From the NCBI RefSeq assembly GCF_002909445.1, contig NZ_PPXC01000007.1, positions 169,727-233,726 on the forward strand: a stretch of 64,000 nucleotides of DNA, given 5' to 3'. Position numbers and translations under genes: made by a program. Origin of the DNA: Arthrobacter glacialis (GTDB lineage Bacteria; Actinomycetota; Actinomycetes; Actinomycetales; Micrococcaceae). The notes beneath the pieces are model-generated. The model saw only the letters and a program-made list of their open reading frames with translations, was not told the DNA's origin and made no database searches. Positions 1 through 9,673 of this stretch are shown one piece after another. How positions within the stretch are numbered: position 1 is the first letter of the stretch; the number at the start of each line of letters is the position of its first letter.

Positions 1-329
1 GTCACCAACTGCTCCCACACACTGGCACTCATGGGGCTGTTGTGCGCCACCATGCCCCGGGCTTCCTCCATGAGGTGCATGATCCGCGGCACCATGGCCG
101 CAGGCCCTGTAATGGAAAGAACGTTTCCACGGGCAAGAAAACTCACTTGGGGGTAAAGGGATTCAACAACGCGCAGGCCCTCATCCTCGGCACCCAACGC
201 CGCCACCATTTGCTCAGTGGAGTGAAAATGCACCACTTCGGTGCGTGTTCCGTCAACGGAATGCGGAAAGTGCCGCCCCGGACCCTCATCAGGATAAGAA
301 TCGTGGCGGTGCGCTGTTGTCTCTGCCAT
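1..329 (-). CDS. phoH: PhoH-family protein, N-terminal part (cut by window edge)
   Basis: The minus-strand frame beginning at the ATG at 327-329 stays open to the window edge, giving about 109 residues. It contains a segment like the N-terminal domain of PhoH proteins (an ALGAEDEGLRVVES stretch followed by FLARGNVLSITG). PhoH proteins are predicted P-loop ATPases linked to RNA metabolism; the ATPase domain itself lies outside the window, so no Walker motif can be checked. In many actinobacteria phoH follows hrcA-dnaJ-rsmE, the same order and strand as here, which supports the call. Here a plus-strand lipoprotein gene sits between rsmE and phoH, so phoH probably has its own promoter. Confidence 0.75.
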   Translation of the reverse strand, partial: MAETTAHRHDSYPDEGPGRHFPHSVDGTRTEVVHFHSTEQMVAALGAEDEGLRVVESLYPQVSFLARGNVLSITGPAAMVPRIMHLMEEARGMVAHNSPMSASVWEQLV

Positions 330-673
330 AATTTCGGCCTTCCTAGCCTGAAATCGCTCCTCGAGTTTGCCGGTGGTCACCACCGAATTTCGTGCCGCTT
401 ATACCTGTTACTGATTCTAATGCACAGCCCCAACAACGCGGCCCATAACCTCAGTGATGCTTGATCACATTTTTGTGCCATATGTCGGGAAAAGTATTTC
501 GATACGGTTTCAGTTCGCTCCACAGGGCCATAAACCGGACATCGGGGTTCCCTGTTGTGCCAAGCTTGAACAGGTCCAAGGAACTGTGGGGAACCTTGAC
601 TCAGCCCCGTTCAGGGACGGTCGTGAGAACGTACCGCCCTCCACATACCAACAGACCAGCGAGACAGTTCCCC
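330..673. promoter_or_regulatory. Divergent intergenic region between phoH and a lipoprotein gene
   Basis: This 344-nt stretch separates two divergent genes and should hold both promoters. A short inverted repeat (GGTGGTCACCACC, near 371-383) is visible. The open frame of the plus gene extends back into it from 674, but that extension has no convincing ribosome-binding site or protein character. No small gene is evident. Confidence 0.4.
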
Positions 674-1672
674 ATGGCCTCACCCTCCACCGCCCTGCCA
701 GGACGCCACGGCGCGCCCGGTTCCGGGGCCCGTCGGGAACGCCGCGCCAGCAGACGTTTCCCCGCGGTGGACGGCCTGGCCATCATTGGCCTTTCCTTGA
801 CACTGGCACTGACGGGTTGCACGGAGAAGATCAGTGAGCAGGACGATGTCACGATGCCCACAAGCACTGGCTCGACCGCCTCAACACTGGTGACAAGTGC
901 TCCCTTGGAGACGGCCACAGCCGCGCAAACACTTCCTGTCTATTGGCTGGGGCGCAGCAACGACGACGTGTTTTTGTTCCGGGAGTTCTTCCCCACGGCT
1001 GCAACCGACGACCCCATTGTCGCCGCGTTGCACACCATGATGAGCGCCAAACCCAGCGACCAGGACTATTTTTCGCTGTGGAACACACCGAGCCGGCTTG
1101 GGGCGTCCGTTTCCGCCAAGAACGTGATTACCCTTGACGTCTCGGCCGATGCCTTTGGGCAAAAAATGGATCAGGGAATCGCCGACCGCTCCGTGTCCCA
1201 GCTGGTGTACACCGCCACGGCGGCTGCTGCCATGGCCGGACTCATTGATGCCTCCAGCGCTGTGCAGGTCACCGTCCTTGTTGACGGACATACTGGTTTC
1301 AACGCTTTTGGCCACGTGCCGCTGGACAAACCTCTGACCCGCAATCCGGCATTTGTTGCGCCCGTCTGGATCATTGACCCCGCCAACGGTTCCACCTACC
1401 GCACCCTTCCGCTGAAGGTCAAAGGCCAGGGCGTCTCGCCTACGGGAACCCTTGCCTGGTCGTTGTCCCATGTGAAGGGCGGCGAAGTCTCCGACACTTA
1501 TATGACCGGTACCGTGTCCATACCTCAGGGCCCCAACGAACTGGGGGAATTCAACTTCAACCTTGTTCCCCCGCCAGGCAGCTACCAGCTGTCCGTCTAC
1601 ATTGTGGACCCGCTGGTGCCGGGGCGGCAGCTCGGTTTGGACAACAAGATCGTCACCATCAGCCAACCCTAA
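674..1672 (+). CDS. Predicted lipoprotein with GerMN and Gmad2-like domains
   Basis: A basic N-terminus is followed by a hydrophobic run ending in the lipobox LTGC, then a Ser/Thr-rich linker, so an exported lipid-anchored protein is predicted. The middle resembles a GerMN domain and the last ~100 residues (from WIIDPANGSTY to the end) resemble the Gmad2 immunoglobulin-like domain. In actinobacteria this pair occurs in cell-envelope lipoproteins of unclear role. The open frame starts at 461, but the ATG at 674 puts a normal signal peptide at the N-terminus and is preferred; no strong Shine-Dalgarno marks either start. The gene interrupts the usual rsmE-phoH arrangement. Function is not known from the sequence. 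Confidence 0.7.
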   Translation: MASPSTALPGRHGAPGSGARRERRASRRFPAVDGLAIIGLSLTLALTGCTEKISEQDDVTMPTSTGSTASTLVTSAPLETATAAQTLPVYWLGRSNDDVFLFREFFPTAATDDPIVAALHTMMSAKPSDQDYFSLWNTPSRLGASVSAKNVITLDVSADAFGQKMDQGIADRSVSQLVYTATAAAAMAGLIDASSAVQVTVLVDGHTGFNAFGHVPLDKPLTRNPAFVAPVWIIDPANGSTYRTLPLKVKGQGVSPTGTLAWSLSHVKGGEVSDTYMTGTVSIPQGPNELGEFNFNLVPPPGSYQLSVYIVDPLVPGRQLGLDNKIVTISQP

Positions 1673-1681
1673 AGAGCAGCA

Positions 1682-1823
1682 AGCTGTGGGAGCGGTTGTT
1701 GGGCCCACGCGCCCGAGGGTCCCCTAAGTCCAGACGCGCCAGCGGCTGCACTTAGGGAGGGCGTGGGTGGATCCGCAACCGCGAGGGCCCCGCGGCGAGC
1801 TTGCGAGCTGTGGGAGCGGTTGT
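1682..1823. repeat. 18-bp direct repeat pair with intervening hairpin
   Basis: AGCTGTGGGAGCGGTTGT occurs at 1682-1699 and again at 1806-1823, directly before the rsmE stop codon. Between them CCCTAAGT and ACTTAGGG form a hairpin that could terminate the upstream plus-strand gene. The second copy also pairs partly with CCGCAACCGC just upstream of it. The arrangement looks like an intergenic REP-type repeat between convergent genes. Confidence 0.5.
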
Positions 1824-1826
1824 GGC

Positions 1827-2603
1827 CTACCAGCGGCCCAGTTCTTGGCTGAGCAGTACCACTGCGGCCGGTCCGGCCGTGGAGGATCTCAACACGTGAT
1901 GACCCAACAGGGCGGTCTGCGCCCCTGCTTGGCGGAACGCGTGCACCTCTGCGTCGCTCATGCCGCCTTCCGGGCCCACGATCATCAGAAGCTGCAAGGG
2001 TGCGGGCGATTCTGTGGGCGCCTGTGCAGCCGTCCAGGCACGAGCCACCACAGCCAGTGATTCGGTGGCGTCTTCATGCAGGATCAGGGCGAGGTCGGCC
2101 GCCTTGATCAGTTCGCAGATGCCGGCGGTACCGACCAGCGCACCGACCTGTGGAATGGTGGCCCGACGGGCTTGTTTGGCCGCGGCAGCAACCACCTGGC
2201 GCCACTTCTCCGGGCCCTTGACTGCCTTGTCCATTTTCCATCGCACAATGGATCGCTCAGCTTGCCACGGAACTACGGCATCAATTCCCAGCTCGGTGGC
2301 GGTTTCGATGGCCAGTTCATCCCTGTCCCCCTTGGCCAGCGCCTGAATCAGCGTGAACTGAACGTTGTGCGCGGGTTCGGCCATAACGGCAGCAACCTCA
2401 ACGTTCAGCACACCCTTCTCGGCTCCGGTGACTGAACAGACAAGACGCAACCCTGCGCCGTCGCACACGTCAACGGGCTCACCGACAGTGAGCCGCTTGA
2501 CGGTGACGGCATGTTTGCCCTCGGCACCATCCAAGGAAAACGTGGCACCCGGGCCGAGACCGGCAAGTTCGGCGGGCGTGGCATAGAAGACAGGGTTGCT
2601 CAT
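1827..2603 (-). CDS. rsmE: 16S rRNA m3U1498 methyltransferase RsmE
   Basis: This 258-residue protein matches RsmE in length and layout: a PUA-like N-terminal domain and a C-terminal SPOUT (trefoil-knot) methyltransferase domain. The SAM-binding knot motifs IVGPEGGMSD and LLGHHVLRSSTAG are both present near the C-terminus. RsmE uses S-adenosylmethionine to methylate N3 of U1498 in 16S rRNA of the 30S subunit. The gene begins 5 nt after the dnaJ stop codon on the same strand, so the two are very likely cotranscribed in the hrcA-dnaJ-rsmE operon. Confidence 0.95.
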   Translation of the reverse strand: MSNPVFYATPAELAGLGPGATFSLDGAEGKHAVTVKRLTVGEPVDVCDGAGLRLVCSVTGAEKGVLNVEVAAVMAEPAHNVQFTLIQALAKGDRDELAIETATELGIDAVVPWQAERSIVRWKMDKAVKGPEKWRQVVAAAAKQARRATIPQVGALVGTAGICELIKAADLALILHEDATESLAVVARAWTAAQAPTESPAPLQLLMIVGPEGGMSDAEVHAFRQAGAQTALLGHHVLRSSTAGPAAVVLLSQELGRW

Positions 2604-2608
2604 GGGCG

Positions 2609-3745
2609 TTAGAGGTTGCCGAGCTTGTCGCGGAGTTTGGCGAACATGCCGCCGCTGGAGACCAGCTTGCCTTCGGTGAATGTTTCACCGCGCAAGGCGG
2701 CCAGCTGCTTCAGGAGCTCCTCCTGGGCGGCGTCCACCTTGGTGGGTGTTTCCACATGGATGTGCACCTTGAGATCGCCGCGGCCAAAGCCGCGCAGATG
2801 GGTCACACCCAGGCTGCGCAAGTTGATGATCTCCCCGGCCTGGGCTCCCGGCTTGATGCTGATGGGCTGTTCGCCGTCGAAGGTTTCAAAGGTCAGCTCA
2901 GTGCCCAACGCAGCAGCCGTCATGGGCACGCTGAGGGTGGCGTGCAGGTCATCGCCTTCGCGCAGGAAGTTGGGGTCGTTGTTGACCTTCATCTCCACGT
3001 AGAGGTCACCCGCCGGTCCACCAGCCGGACCGGCCTCGCCCTGGTGAGCCAACTGAATGCGGGTGCCTGTGCTGACGCCTGCCGGGACCTTGATGGTGAA
3101 GCTGCGGCGGTCACGCACGCGGCCCTCACCCATGCACTCGTTGCATGGGTCAATGATCATGGTGCCAAAGCCCTGGCAGGAGTTGCAGGTGGCCAGCGTC
3201 ATGACATTGCCCAGGATGGAGCGCACGGGGCGCTGGATCTGGCCGCTGCCGTGGCAAACATCGCACGTGGTGGGTGAAGTGCCCGGACGGCAGCAGCTGC
3301 CCTCACAGGTGCCACAAGTGATGGCCGTGTCAATTTCGAGTTTCTTGTTGACGCCGAACACTGCCTCTTTCAAGTCAATGCGGACAGTGATGAGGGCATC
3401 CTGGCCGCGTCGCATGCGCGACGCCGGACCACGCCCACCACCGCCTCCACTGCCGCCAAAGAACGTCTCGAAGATGTCCTGGAAGGCGAAACCCTGGCCG
3501 TCAAAGTTGCCGCCACCGCCACCGTTGTCATTGCCGTTCTCATTGCCCGTGGTGTCATAGACCCGCCGCTTTTGCGGGTCGGAGAGGACCTCGTAGGCGT
3601 GTGTCACAGCCTTGAATCGGTCCTGGGCATCCGGGGCGTCATTGACGTCGGGGTGGAGCTTACGCGCCAGCTTGCGGTAAGCCTTCTTGATCTCCTCGGC
3701 GGTCGCGTCGCGGGCGACGCCCAATGAATCGTAGTGATTGCTCAA
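2609..3745 (-). CDS. dnaJ: Chaperone DnaJ (Hsp40)
   Basis: The 378-residue protein has the full type I DnaJ layout: a J domain with the HPD motif near residues 33-35, a Gly/Phe-rich linker, a zinc-binding cysteine region and a C-terminal client-binding domain. It delivers unfolded proteins to DnaK and stimulates DnaK ATPase. Three of the four zinc repeats fit CxxCxGxG. The first reads CGTCEGSCC, with the final glycine replaced by cysteine and another cysteine after it. The gene lies between hrcA and rsmE on the same strand. It is probably the second DnaJ, not encoded with dnaK, and is controlled through HrcA. Confidence 0.95.
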   Translation of the reverse strand: MSNHYDSLGVARDATAEEIKKAYRKLARKLHPDVNDAPDAQDRFKAVTHAYEVLSDPQKRRVYDTTGNENGNDNGGGGGNFDGQGFAFQDIFETFFGGSGGGGGRGPASRMRRGQDALITVRIDLKEAVFGVNKKLEIDTAITCGTCEGSCCRPGTSPTTCDVCHGSGQIQRPVRSILGNVMTLATCNSCQGFGTMIIDPCNECMGEGRVRDRRSFTIKVPAGVSTGTRIQLAHQGEAGPAGGPAGDLYVEMKVNNDPNFLREGDDLHATLSVPMTAAALGTELTFETFDGEQPISIKPGAQAGEIINLRSLGVTHLRGFGRGDLKVHIHVETPTKVDAAQEELLKQLAALRGETFTEGKLVSSGGMFAKLRDKLGNL

Positions 3746-3778
3746 AGTGTTGCTCTCTTTAGTGGAATCGGTGGCCGC

Positions 3779-4792
3779 TTAGCCGGCCAAAATTCTAGAC
3801 AGGTACTGTGCCACGGCACGCACGCTGGACATGGTGTTGGGGTAATCCATCCGGGTTGGGCCCACAATTCCGAGCTTGGCTGTTTCGCCCGGCCCGTAAC
3901 TGGTCGCCACAACTGACGCCTCGGCCAACGAATCGTGCGGGTTCTCACGGCCAATGACCACTGACATGCCCAAGGAATCTTGTGCCATCGCCTCCAAAAG
4001 GCGCAACAACACAACCTGTTCCTCCAAGGCATCAAGGACAGGGCCAATGCTGAGCGGGAAGTCATTGTTGGACCTGGCCAAATTGGCCGTCCCAGCCATA
4101 ACAATCTTGTCTTCCCGGGCATTCCCGGCCAACAGCACCAAACCCTGGGCCAGGCGCACCGCAGGTCCATGCTCGGAAGGCTGGACTGTGGGCGGGATCC
4201 TGACAACCGCCTCGGGCAGGCTTGCCACGGTCACCCCGTGCAGGCCACCCAAAAACACTTGCCGCAGCCCAGCCAGCATGGCGTCATCAACGTTGGCTCC
4301 GACGTCGATCACGTTTTGCTCAACCTTGCCGGACGCCAAAATGAGAACGACAAGCACCTGGCGTGCAGCCAACGAAACAAATTCAATGTGGCGCACCGTG
4401 GCTCCGGCCGAGCGTGGGTACTGCACCACAGCCACCTGGTTGGTCAGCTGGGCCAAGGTCCGCACTGTCCGTTCCAGGACATCGTCAAGATCAGTGGAGC
4501 CCTCCAACAGCACGGCAATGGCGCGGCGTTCGGCGGCAGAAAGCGGTTTGACCGCGGACAGCTGGTCAACAAAAAGCCTGTAGCCCTTGTCGGTGGGAAT
4601 GCGCCCGGAGCTGGTGTGCGGGGCGGCGATCAGGCCTTCTTCTTCCAGCGCTGCCATGTCATTGCGGATGGTGGCGCTGGAGACGCCCAAATGATGCCGC
4701 TCAACCAACGCTTTGGAGCCAACAGGTTCGCGTGTGTGTACGTAGTCTTCAACAATGGCCCGCAGGACCTCCAACTTCCGTGGTTCACTCAT
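3779..4792 (-). CDS. hrcA: Heat-inducible transcription repressor HrcA
   Basis: HrcA represses heat-shock genes by binding CIRCE operators. The protein shows the N-terminal winged helix (RKLEVLRAIVEDYV through SSATIRNDMAALEEEG) and the following HTSSGRIPTDKGYR motif typical of HrcA. The start at 4792 is chosen because GGAGGTGACAGGT precedes it at good spacing. A longer frame from 4864 lacks such a site and would overlap the region next to the operator. Length is about 337 residues, normal for the family. A CIRCE element lies about 80 nt upstream, indicating autoregulation, and dnaJ and rsmE follow in the operon. Confidence 0.95.
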   Translation of the reverse strand: MSEPRKLEVLRAIVEDYVHTREPVGSKALVERHHLGVSSATIRNDMAALEEEGLIAAPHTSSGRIPTDKGYRLFVDQLSAVKPLSAAERRAIAVLLEGSTDLDDVLERTVRTLAQLTNQVAVVQYPRSAGATVRHIEFVSLAARQVLVVLILASGKVEQNVIDVGANVDDAMLAGLRQVFLGGLHGVTVASLPEAVVRIPPTVQPSEHGPAVRLAQGLVLLAGNAREDKIVMAGTANLARSNNDFPLSIGPVLDALEEQVVLLRLLEAMAQDSLGMSVVIGRENPHDSLAEASVVATSYGPGETAKLGIVGPTRMDYPNTMSSVRAVAQYLSRILAG

Positions 4793-4871
4793 ACCTGTCA
4801 CCTCCTTCTCAATGTCACACAAACGCCTTGCTTGCACTGGGTGTGCTGCCGGCTGTGGCAGCACAAGGACG

Positions 4872-4898
4872 TTAGCACTCTACCCAACCAAGTGCTAA
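4872..4898 (-). promoter_or_regulatory. CIRCE operator upstream of hrcA
   Basis: TTAGCACTC, nine bases, AAGTGCTAA matches the CIRCE inverted repeat (TTAGCACTC-N9-GAGTGCTAA) with one substitution. It lies just upstream of the hrcA start, the expected place for HrcA autorepression. Confidence 0.93.
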
Positions 4899-5043
4899 GT
4901 CTAATACTTTTTCTGCCGCCCCTCCCGTGCCTCTGTGGCCATGGTGAACCGGATATTGTGCCCTTGAAGCGGTTAGCATGGATTTTCACAGTTGCAGCGT
5001 TCGCCATGAGCGTTGCCCCAAGAATGAAGAGTCAGGTTTTAGC

Positions 5044-5892
5044 GTGGAATTCAACCAGTGGGGCCCCCAAGATTTGAGCCCACCTCCCGCCCGTACCCTG
5101 CCGAAAGTGGAAGCCGTTTCCGGGCTTGTGGTGGAGGACCAGCAAACCGGTTGGGTGGGCGCGGTGGTCAGATTGGAAAAGTCCGGCGGCATGCACATTG
5201 TGGAGCTTGCCGACAGGCGCGAGAAAATCCGGGCCTTCCCCTTGGGATTTGGTTTCCTCTATGAAGGCGCGGCCGTTGAGCTCATCGCCCCGCGCGTTGT
5301 GGCCACCCAGCAAACCCTGCGCACCGCCTCCGGTTCGGTGAAAGTTGCCAACAGCCGCGCCAAAGTGGCCAAGGCCAGTCGTATCTGGGTGGAGGGCAAG
5401 CACGACGCCGAACTCGTTGAGAAAGTCTGGGGGGACGATTTGCGCGTTGAAGGGATTGTGGTGGAGCCCCTGCGCGGCATCGATGACTTGGCGGCAGCCG
5501 TGGCGGATTTCTCCCCCGGCCCCAACCGCCGTTTGGGCATTTTGGTGGACCACTTGGTGCCGGGGTCCAAGGAATCGCGCATTGTGGCCAATCTCATGAA
5601 GTCACCCGGCACACACAACAACGTTTTGGTGGTGGGTCACCCGTACGTGGATGTGTGGCAGGCCATCAAACCAGCCACCTTGGGCATTCCCGCCTGGCCA
5701 GTTATCCCGAGATCAATGGAATGGAAGCTGGGCATCCTCAAAGCTTTTGGCTGGCCCCACAGCACAGCTGAGGACATTGGTTTGGGGTGGCAGCGGCTGC
5801 TGTCACGGGTGAATTCTTACGCCGATCTGGAGCCTTCGTTGCTGGGCCGGGTGGAAGAAGTGATTGACTTCCTCACGGCACCCGTATCCTAG
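5044..5892 (+). CDS. DUF3097 family protein
   Basis: This conserved actinobacterial protein of unknown function (about 282 residues) has a core WVEGKHDAELVEKVWGDDLR followed by a GILVDHLVPGSKESR stretch. The pattern resembles a TOPRIM-like fold, with an early acidic residue and a later D-x-D-like site, but no reaction can be assigned. The GTG at 5044 is chosen as start because the protein then begins right before WGPQDLSPP, where family members begin by memory. The frame is open back to 4978. The gene is divergent from hrcA, so the 4800-5040 region holds both promoters and the CIRCE site. Confidence 0.8.
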   Translation: MEFNQWGPQDLSPPPARTLPKVEAVSGLVVEDQQTGWVGAVVRLEKSGGMHIVELADRREKIRAFPLGFGFLYEGAAVELIAPRVVATQQTLRTASGSVKVANSRAKVAKASRIWVEGKHDAELVEKVWGDDLRVEGIVVEPLRGIDDLAAAVADFSPGPNRRLGILVDHLVPGSKESRIVANLMKSPGTHNNVLVVGHPYVDVWQAIKPATLGIPAWPVIPRSMEWKLGILKAFGWPHSTAEDIGLGWQRLLSRVNSYADLEPSLLGRVEEVIDFLTAPVS

Positions 5893-5947
5893 AGAGTGGC
5901 CAGCGATATGTTGGCCAGCAGTTTCGCTTGTTGAAAGGCCAGTCATT

Positions 5948-6337
5948 GTGAGTCATCCGGTAAACCAGCAGAATGGTTCGACCAAGCCGCCGCTGACCCC
6001 CTCAGAGGACAAGCAGTGGGCGTTCATGGCCCATTGCGGCGGTATTCTGGGCTGCATTCCGGCATTGCTGATCCACAGGTATGTGGCGCCCCGCGGCCCG
6101 TTCACCGCCCAGGAATCCCTGGAAGCCTTGAACTTCACTTTGCCGCCCACGGCCCTGGCGATACTCCTGAATCTGTTGGGATTCATTTTCACGTTCTTCA
6201 ACCCGCAGCTTGGCACGGTGTTTTTCCTGCTCGCCCTTCTCGTGTGGGCGTTCCTGACTGCCTTCTCCGTCATTGGCGCCGTGAGTGTCAACAAGGGTCA
6301 GCCATACCGCTACTCCCTGAATCTGCGCCTGCTCTAG
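5948..6337 (+). CDS. DUF4870 small membrane protein
   Basis: The protein (about 129 residues) has a polar N-terminus, the motif DKQWAFMAHCGGILG and three hydrophobic segments (near residues 30-45, 65-85 and 90-115), as in the DUF4870 (Tic20-like) family of small membrane proteins of unknown role. The GTG at 5948 follows GAAAGG and gives a normal N-terminus. The upstream extension of the frame overlaps the preceding gene and is probably not translated. It is convergent with hemW, with a very stable palindrome between the two. Confidence 0.8.
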   Translation: MSHPVNQQNGSTKPPLTPSEDKQWAFMAHCGGILGCIPALLIHRYVAPRGPFTAQESLEALNFTLPPTALAILLNLLGFIFTFFNPQLGTVFFLLALLVWAFLTAFSVIGAVSVNKGQPYRYSLNLRLL

Positions 6338-6345
6338 TAACCCAA

Positions 6346-6415
6346 AACTGACCCGCAGAAAACGCCGAAAATCACGCTAAAAGCGTAGATTTTCGGCGTT
6401 TTCTGCGGGTCAGTT
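6346..6415. terminator. Very long palindrome between convergent genes
   Basis: AACTGACCCGCAGAAAACGC at the left is mirrored by its reverse complement at the right. The arms are about 33 nt long with a single unpaired base and a loop of about 3 nt (AAA). It lies between the stop codons of the DUF4870 gene and hemW and can act as a bidirectional terminator. It is longer and more perfect than a terminator needs to be. Confidence 0.8.
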
Positions 6416-6425
6416 GGTCTTGAGG

Positions 6426-7655
6426 CTAGTCCAGGAGGGCCCTGGTCACGGCGTCGCCCAGGAGGCGGCCCTTGAGGGTGAGCACCAGGGTCCCGGCAAA
6501 GGCCTTGAGCGGCTCCACCAATTCCTGGGCAATGAGCCCGGCAACAGCCTTGCGTGCTTCAGGGCTGAGCGTGTTGATGGCCATACCCTCGGACAGGCGC
6601 GAGGTCAGCATGATGCGTTCCATGGCCCTGGTGTCCGCATCGAGGGTTTCCCGTCCGGCAGCAGGCGATTCACCCTTGTCCAGACGGTTGGCATAGGCCG
6701 TGGGGTGTTTGACATTCCACCAGCGCACACCTCCAACGTGGGAGTGGGCACCGGGGCCGATCCCCCACCAATCGTCCCCCCGCCAGTACGCCAGGTTGTG
6801 TTGGCAGGCATCCTCGGGGGTCCGGGACCAGTTGCTTACTTCGTACCAGGACAATCCGGCCTCGGTGAACAAAGCGTCGGCAAGCTCGTACTTGAGGGCA
6901 TGGTCGTCGTCGTCGATGTTGGGCACCTGGCCGCGGCGAATTTGGGCGGCCAGCTTGGTGCCCTCTTCAACGATGAGCGAATACGCAGAAATGTGGTCGG
7001 GCTCGTAGCTCAGGGCTGTCCGCACAGACGTTTCCCAGTCGGCGACTGACTCCCCCGGCGTGCCGTAGATCAAGTCGACGCTCACGTTCAGGCCAACCTC
7101 GCGGGCCCAGGCCACAGCCTGCGGCACACGGTCGGGATTGTGGGTCCTGTCAAGGACCTTCAAAACGTGCGGCACCGCTGACTGCATGCCGAAGGACACA
7201 CGGGTAAAACCGCCGTCGTACAGTTCTTGCAACGACTCCTTGGTGACCGAGTCCGGGTTGGCCTCCGTGGTGACCTCAGCCCCGTCCTCCAGCCCCCACT
7301 GCGCGACGGCGGCACCCAGAATGCGGGTCAGATCGCCCGCGGGCAGGAGGGTGGGCGTGCCACCGCCAAAGAACACGGTGCTCAGCTTGCGCGCAGGCAG
7401 GCCCGACGCAACCATGGCCCGGGCGGCAAATTCCACCTCGCGCACGGCCGTTTCGGCGTATGCGTCCTGTGAGGCGCCCCCGCCAAGCTCCGTGGCCGTA
7501 TAGGTGTTGAAGTCGCAGTAGCCGCAGCGCACGGCGCAAAACGGGATGTGCGCGTAGAGGCTGAATTTGCGGTCCGCCGCACCGACGGCAGCCTGCGCGG
7601 GCAGGATGCCGTCGGCCGGAGCCGGATCGCCAAGGGGCAAAGCGCTGGGTGTCAC
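6426..7655 (-). CDS. hemW: Radical SAM heme chaperone HemW
   Basis: The N-terminal region carries [17 protein letters not shown], containing the radical-SAM CxxxCxxC iron-sulfur site, and the [10 protein letters not shown] and EANPDS motifs typical of HemW/HemN-like proteins follow. Length (409 residues) fits HemW. HemW binds heme and is thought to insert it into respiratory proteins; it is not the oxygen-independent coproporphyrinogen oxidase it was once taken for. Its start overlaps the lepA stop by 4 nt, so the two genes are translationally coupled, a common pairing in bacteria. Confidence 0.93.
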   Translation of the reverse strand: MTPSALPLGDPAPADGILPAQAAVGAADRKFSLYAHIPFCAVRCGYCDFNTYTATELGGGASQDAYAETAVREVEFAARAMVASGLPARKLSTVFFGGGTPTLLPAGDLTRILGAAVAQWGLEDGAEVTTEANPDSVTKESLQELYDGGFTRVSFGMQSAVPHVLKVLDRTHNPDRVPQAVAWAREVGLNVSVDLIYGTPGESVADWETSVRTALSYEPDHISAYSLIVEEGTKLAAQIRRGQVPNIDDDDHALKYELADALFTEAGLSWYEVSNWSRTPEDACQHNLAYWRGDDWWGIGPGAHSHVGGVRWWNVKHPTAYANRLDKGESPAAGRETLDADTRAMERIMLTSRLSEGMAINTLSPEARKAVAGLIAQELVEPLKAFAGTLVLTLKGRLLGDAVTRALLD

Positions 7656-9508
7656 TTCTTTGACTTGTCCTTAGGCGCTTCGGCAGTTGTCAGCGCGGCG
7701 ATGAAGGCTTCCTGGGGAACCTCAACGCGGCCCACCATCTTCATGCGCTTCTTGCCTTCCTTCTGCTTTTCCAACAGCTTGCGCTTACGGGAAATGTCAC
7801 CGCCGTAGCACTTGGCCAGGACGTCCTTGCGGATGGCGCGGATGCTTTCACGGGCAATGATGCGGGCACCAATGGCAGCCTGGATGGGCACCTCGAACTG
7901 CTGGCGCGGGATGAGCTCGCGGAGCTTGCCGGTCATCATGACACCGTAGGAGTACGCCTTGTCACGGTGGGTGATGGCACTGAAGGCATCCACTTGCTCG
8001 CCCTGGAGCAGGATGTCGACCTTGACCAGGTCGGCGACCTGATCGCCGTCGGCCTTCCAGTCAAGGGAGCCGTAGCCGCGGGTCTTGGACTTCAAGATGT
8101 CAAAGAAGTCAAAGACGATCTCGGCCAAAGGCAGGCGGTAGCGGATCTCCACCCGGTCCTCGGACAGGTAGTCCATGCCGCCCAAAATGCCGCGGCGGGT
8201 CTGGCACAATTCCATGATGGCGCCCACAAACTCGGTGGGAGCCAAGATGGTGGCGGCCACCATGGGCTCGCGCACCTCGGCGATTTTCCCTGACGGATAT
8301 TCGCTGGGGTTCGTTACGTGGACAACCTTCTTGTCCTCAAGGGTGACCTCGTACTCCACGTTGGGGGCTGTGGAGATCAGGTCAAGGTTGTGTTCGCGTT
8401 CCAGACGCTCACGGGTGATTTCCAGGTGCAGCAGGCCTAGGAAGCCCACACGGAATCCAAACCCTAGGGCTGCGGAGGTCTCCGGTTCGTAAATGAGGGC
8501 AGCGTCATTGAGCATGAGCTTTTCCAGCGCGTCACGCAACACCGGGTAGTCCGTACCGTCCATGGGGTACAGGCCGGAGAACACCATGGGCTTGGCGTCG
8601 TGGTAGCCGGCCAGGGCTTCTGATGCGGGCTTGCTGAACGTGGTCACGGTGTCGCCCACCTTGGACAGGCGCACATCCTTCACGCCCGTGATCAAGTAAC
8701 CAACCTCACCAACGCCCAGACCCTTGGAAGGGGTGGGCTCCGGGGCACTGACACCAATTTCCAGCAGCTCGTGGGTGGCGCGGGTGGACATCATCTGGAT
8801 TTTTTCGCGCGGGCTCAGGCTGCCGTCAATGACGCGCACGTAGGTGACAACGCCGCGGTAAGTGTCATACACGGAGTCAAAGATCATGGCGCGGGCCGGG
8901 GCGTTGGGATCGCCAACGGGTGCCGGCAGCTCACGGACGATCAAATCCAGCAGCGCTTCAACGCCAACACCGGTCTTGCCGGAGACCATCAGGACGTCCT
9001 CGGGCTTGCCGCCAATCAGGTTGGCCAGTTCCAGCGCGTACTTCTCCGGCTGGGCTGCCGGAAGGTCAATCTTGTTCAGCACCGGAATGATGGTGAGGTT
9101 GTTCTCCATGGCCAGGTACAGGTTGGCCAGCGTCTGGGCCTCAATGCCCTGGGCGGCATCAACGAGCAGGATGGCGCCTTCACAGGCGGCCAACGACCGG
9201 GAGACCTCGTAGGTGAAGTCAACGTGGCCCGGGGTGTCGATCATGTTCAAGCAGTAGGCGGTGCCATCTACTTCCCAAGGGATGCGCACTGCCTGGGACT
9301 TGATGGTGATGCCGCGCTCACGCTCAATGTCCATCCGGTCAAGGTACTGGGCTTTCATGTCACGCTGCTTGACAACTCCAGTGAGCTGGAGCATCCGGTC
9401 CGCCAGGGTTGATTTCCCGTGGTCAATGTGAGCGATGATGCAGAAGTTCCTGATGATCGCCGGATCGGTCGCGGCGGGCACCGGAGCAGTGCGGGCCATG
9501 GGTGACAC
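7652..9508 (-). CDS. lepA: Elongation factor 4 (LepA)
   Basis: This 618-residue translational GTPase has G1 [10 protein letters not shown]2 RGITI, G3 DTPGH and G4 NKID in the expected order, followed by the EF-G-like domains and the LepA-specific C-terminal domain ([20 protein letters not shown]). EF4 acts on the ribosome and influences initiation and stalled elongation. The start at 9508 is a GTG; an internal ATG at the fourth codon (MARTAPV) is an alternative. hemW follows with a 4-nt overlap, and rpsT and the PemK-like gene lie on the other side as in related genomes. Confidence 0.96.
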   Translation of the reverse strand: MSPMARTAPVPAATDPAIIRNFCIIAHIDHGKSTLADRMLQLTGVVKQRDMKAQYLDRMDIERERGITIKSQAVRIPWEVDGTAYCLNMIDTPGHVDFTYEVSRSLAACEGAILLVDAAQGIEAQTLANLYLAMENNLTIIPVLNKIDLPAAQPEKYALELANLIGGKPEDVLMVSGKTGVGVEALLDLIVRELPAPVGDPNAPARAMIFDSVYDTYRGVVTYVRVIDGSLSPREKIQMMSTRATHELLEIGVSAPEPTPSKGLGVGEVGYLITGVKDVRLSKVGDTVTTFSKPASEALAGYHDAKPMVFSGLYPMDGTDYPVLRDALEKLMLNDAALIYEPETSAALGFGFRVGFLGLLHLEITRERLEREHNLDLISTAPNVEYEVTLEDKKVVHVTNPSEYPSGKIAEVREPMVAATILAPTEFVGAIMELCQTRRGILGGMDYLSEDRVEIRYRLPLAEIVFDFFDILKSKTRGYGSLDWKADGDQVADLVKVDILLQGEQVDAFSAITHRDKAYSYGVMMTGKLRELIPRQQFEVPIQAAIGARIIARESIRAIRKDVLAKCYGGDISRKRKLLEKQKEGKKRMKMVGRVEVPQEAFIAALTTAEAPKDKSKK

Positions 9509-9673
9509 TGGTGTTCCTTACTGTTGCGTGAACGCAGGGATGGCAGTGCATATACCGCCACCGTGCAGGGGGTGTGCCCGCGCACTGAACAGGCGGACAC
9601 TCATTGCCTTCAAGTCTCCCACGTTTAGGGCCCTAGATGAGAACTGACGGGCCCATTCGCTACTGTAGAAGCC

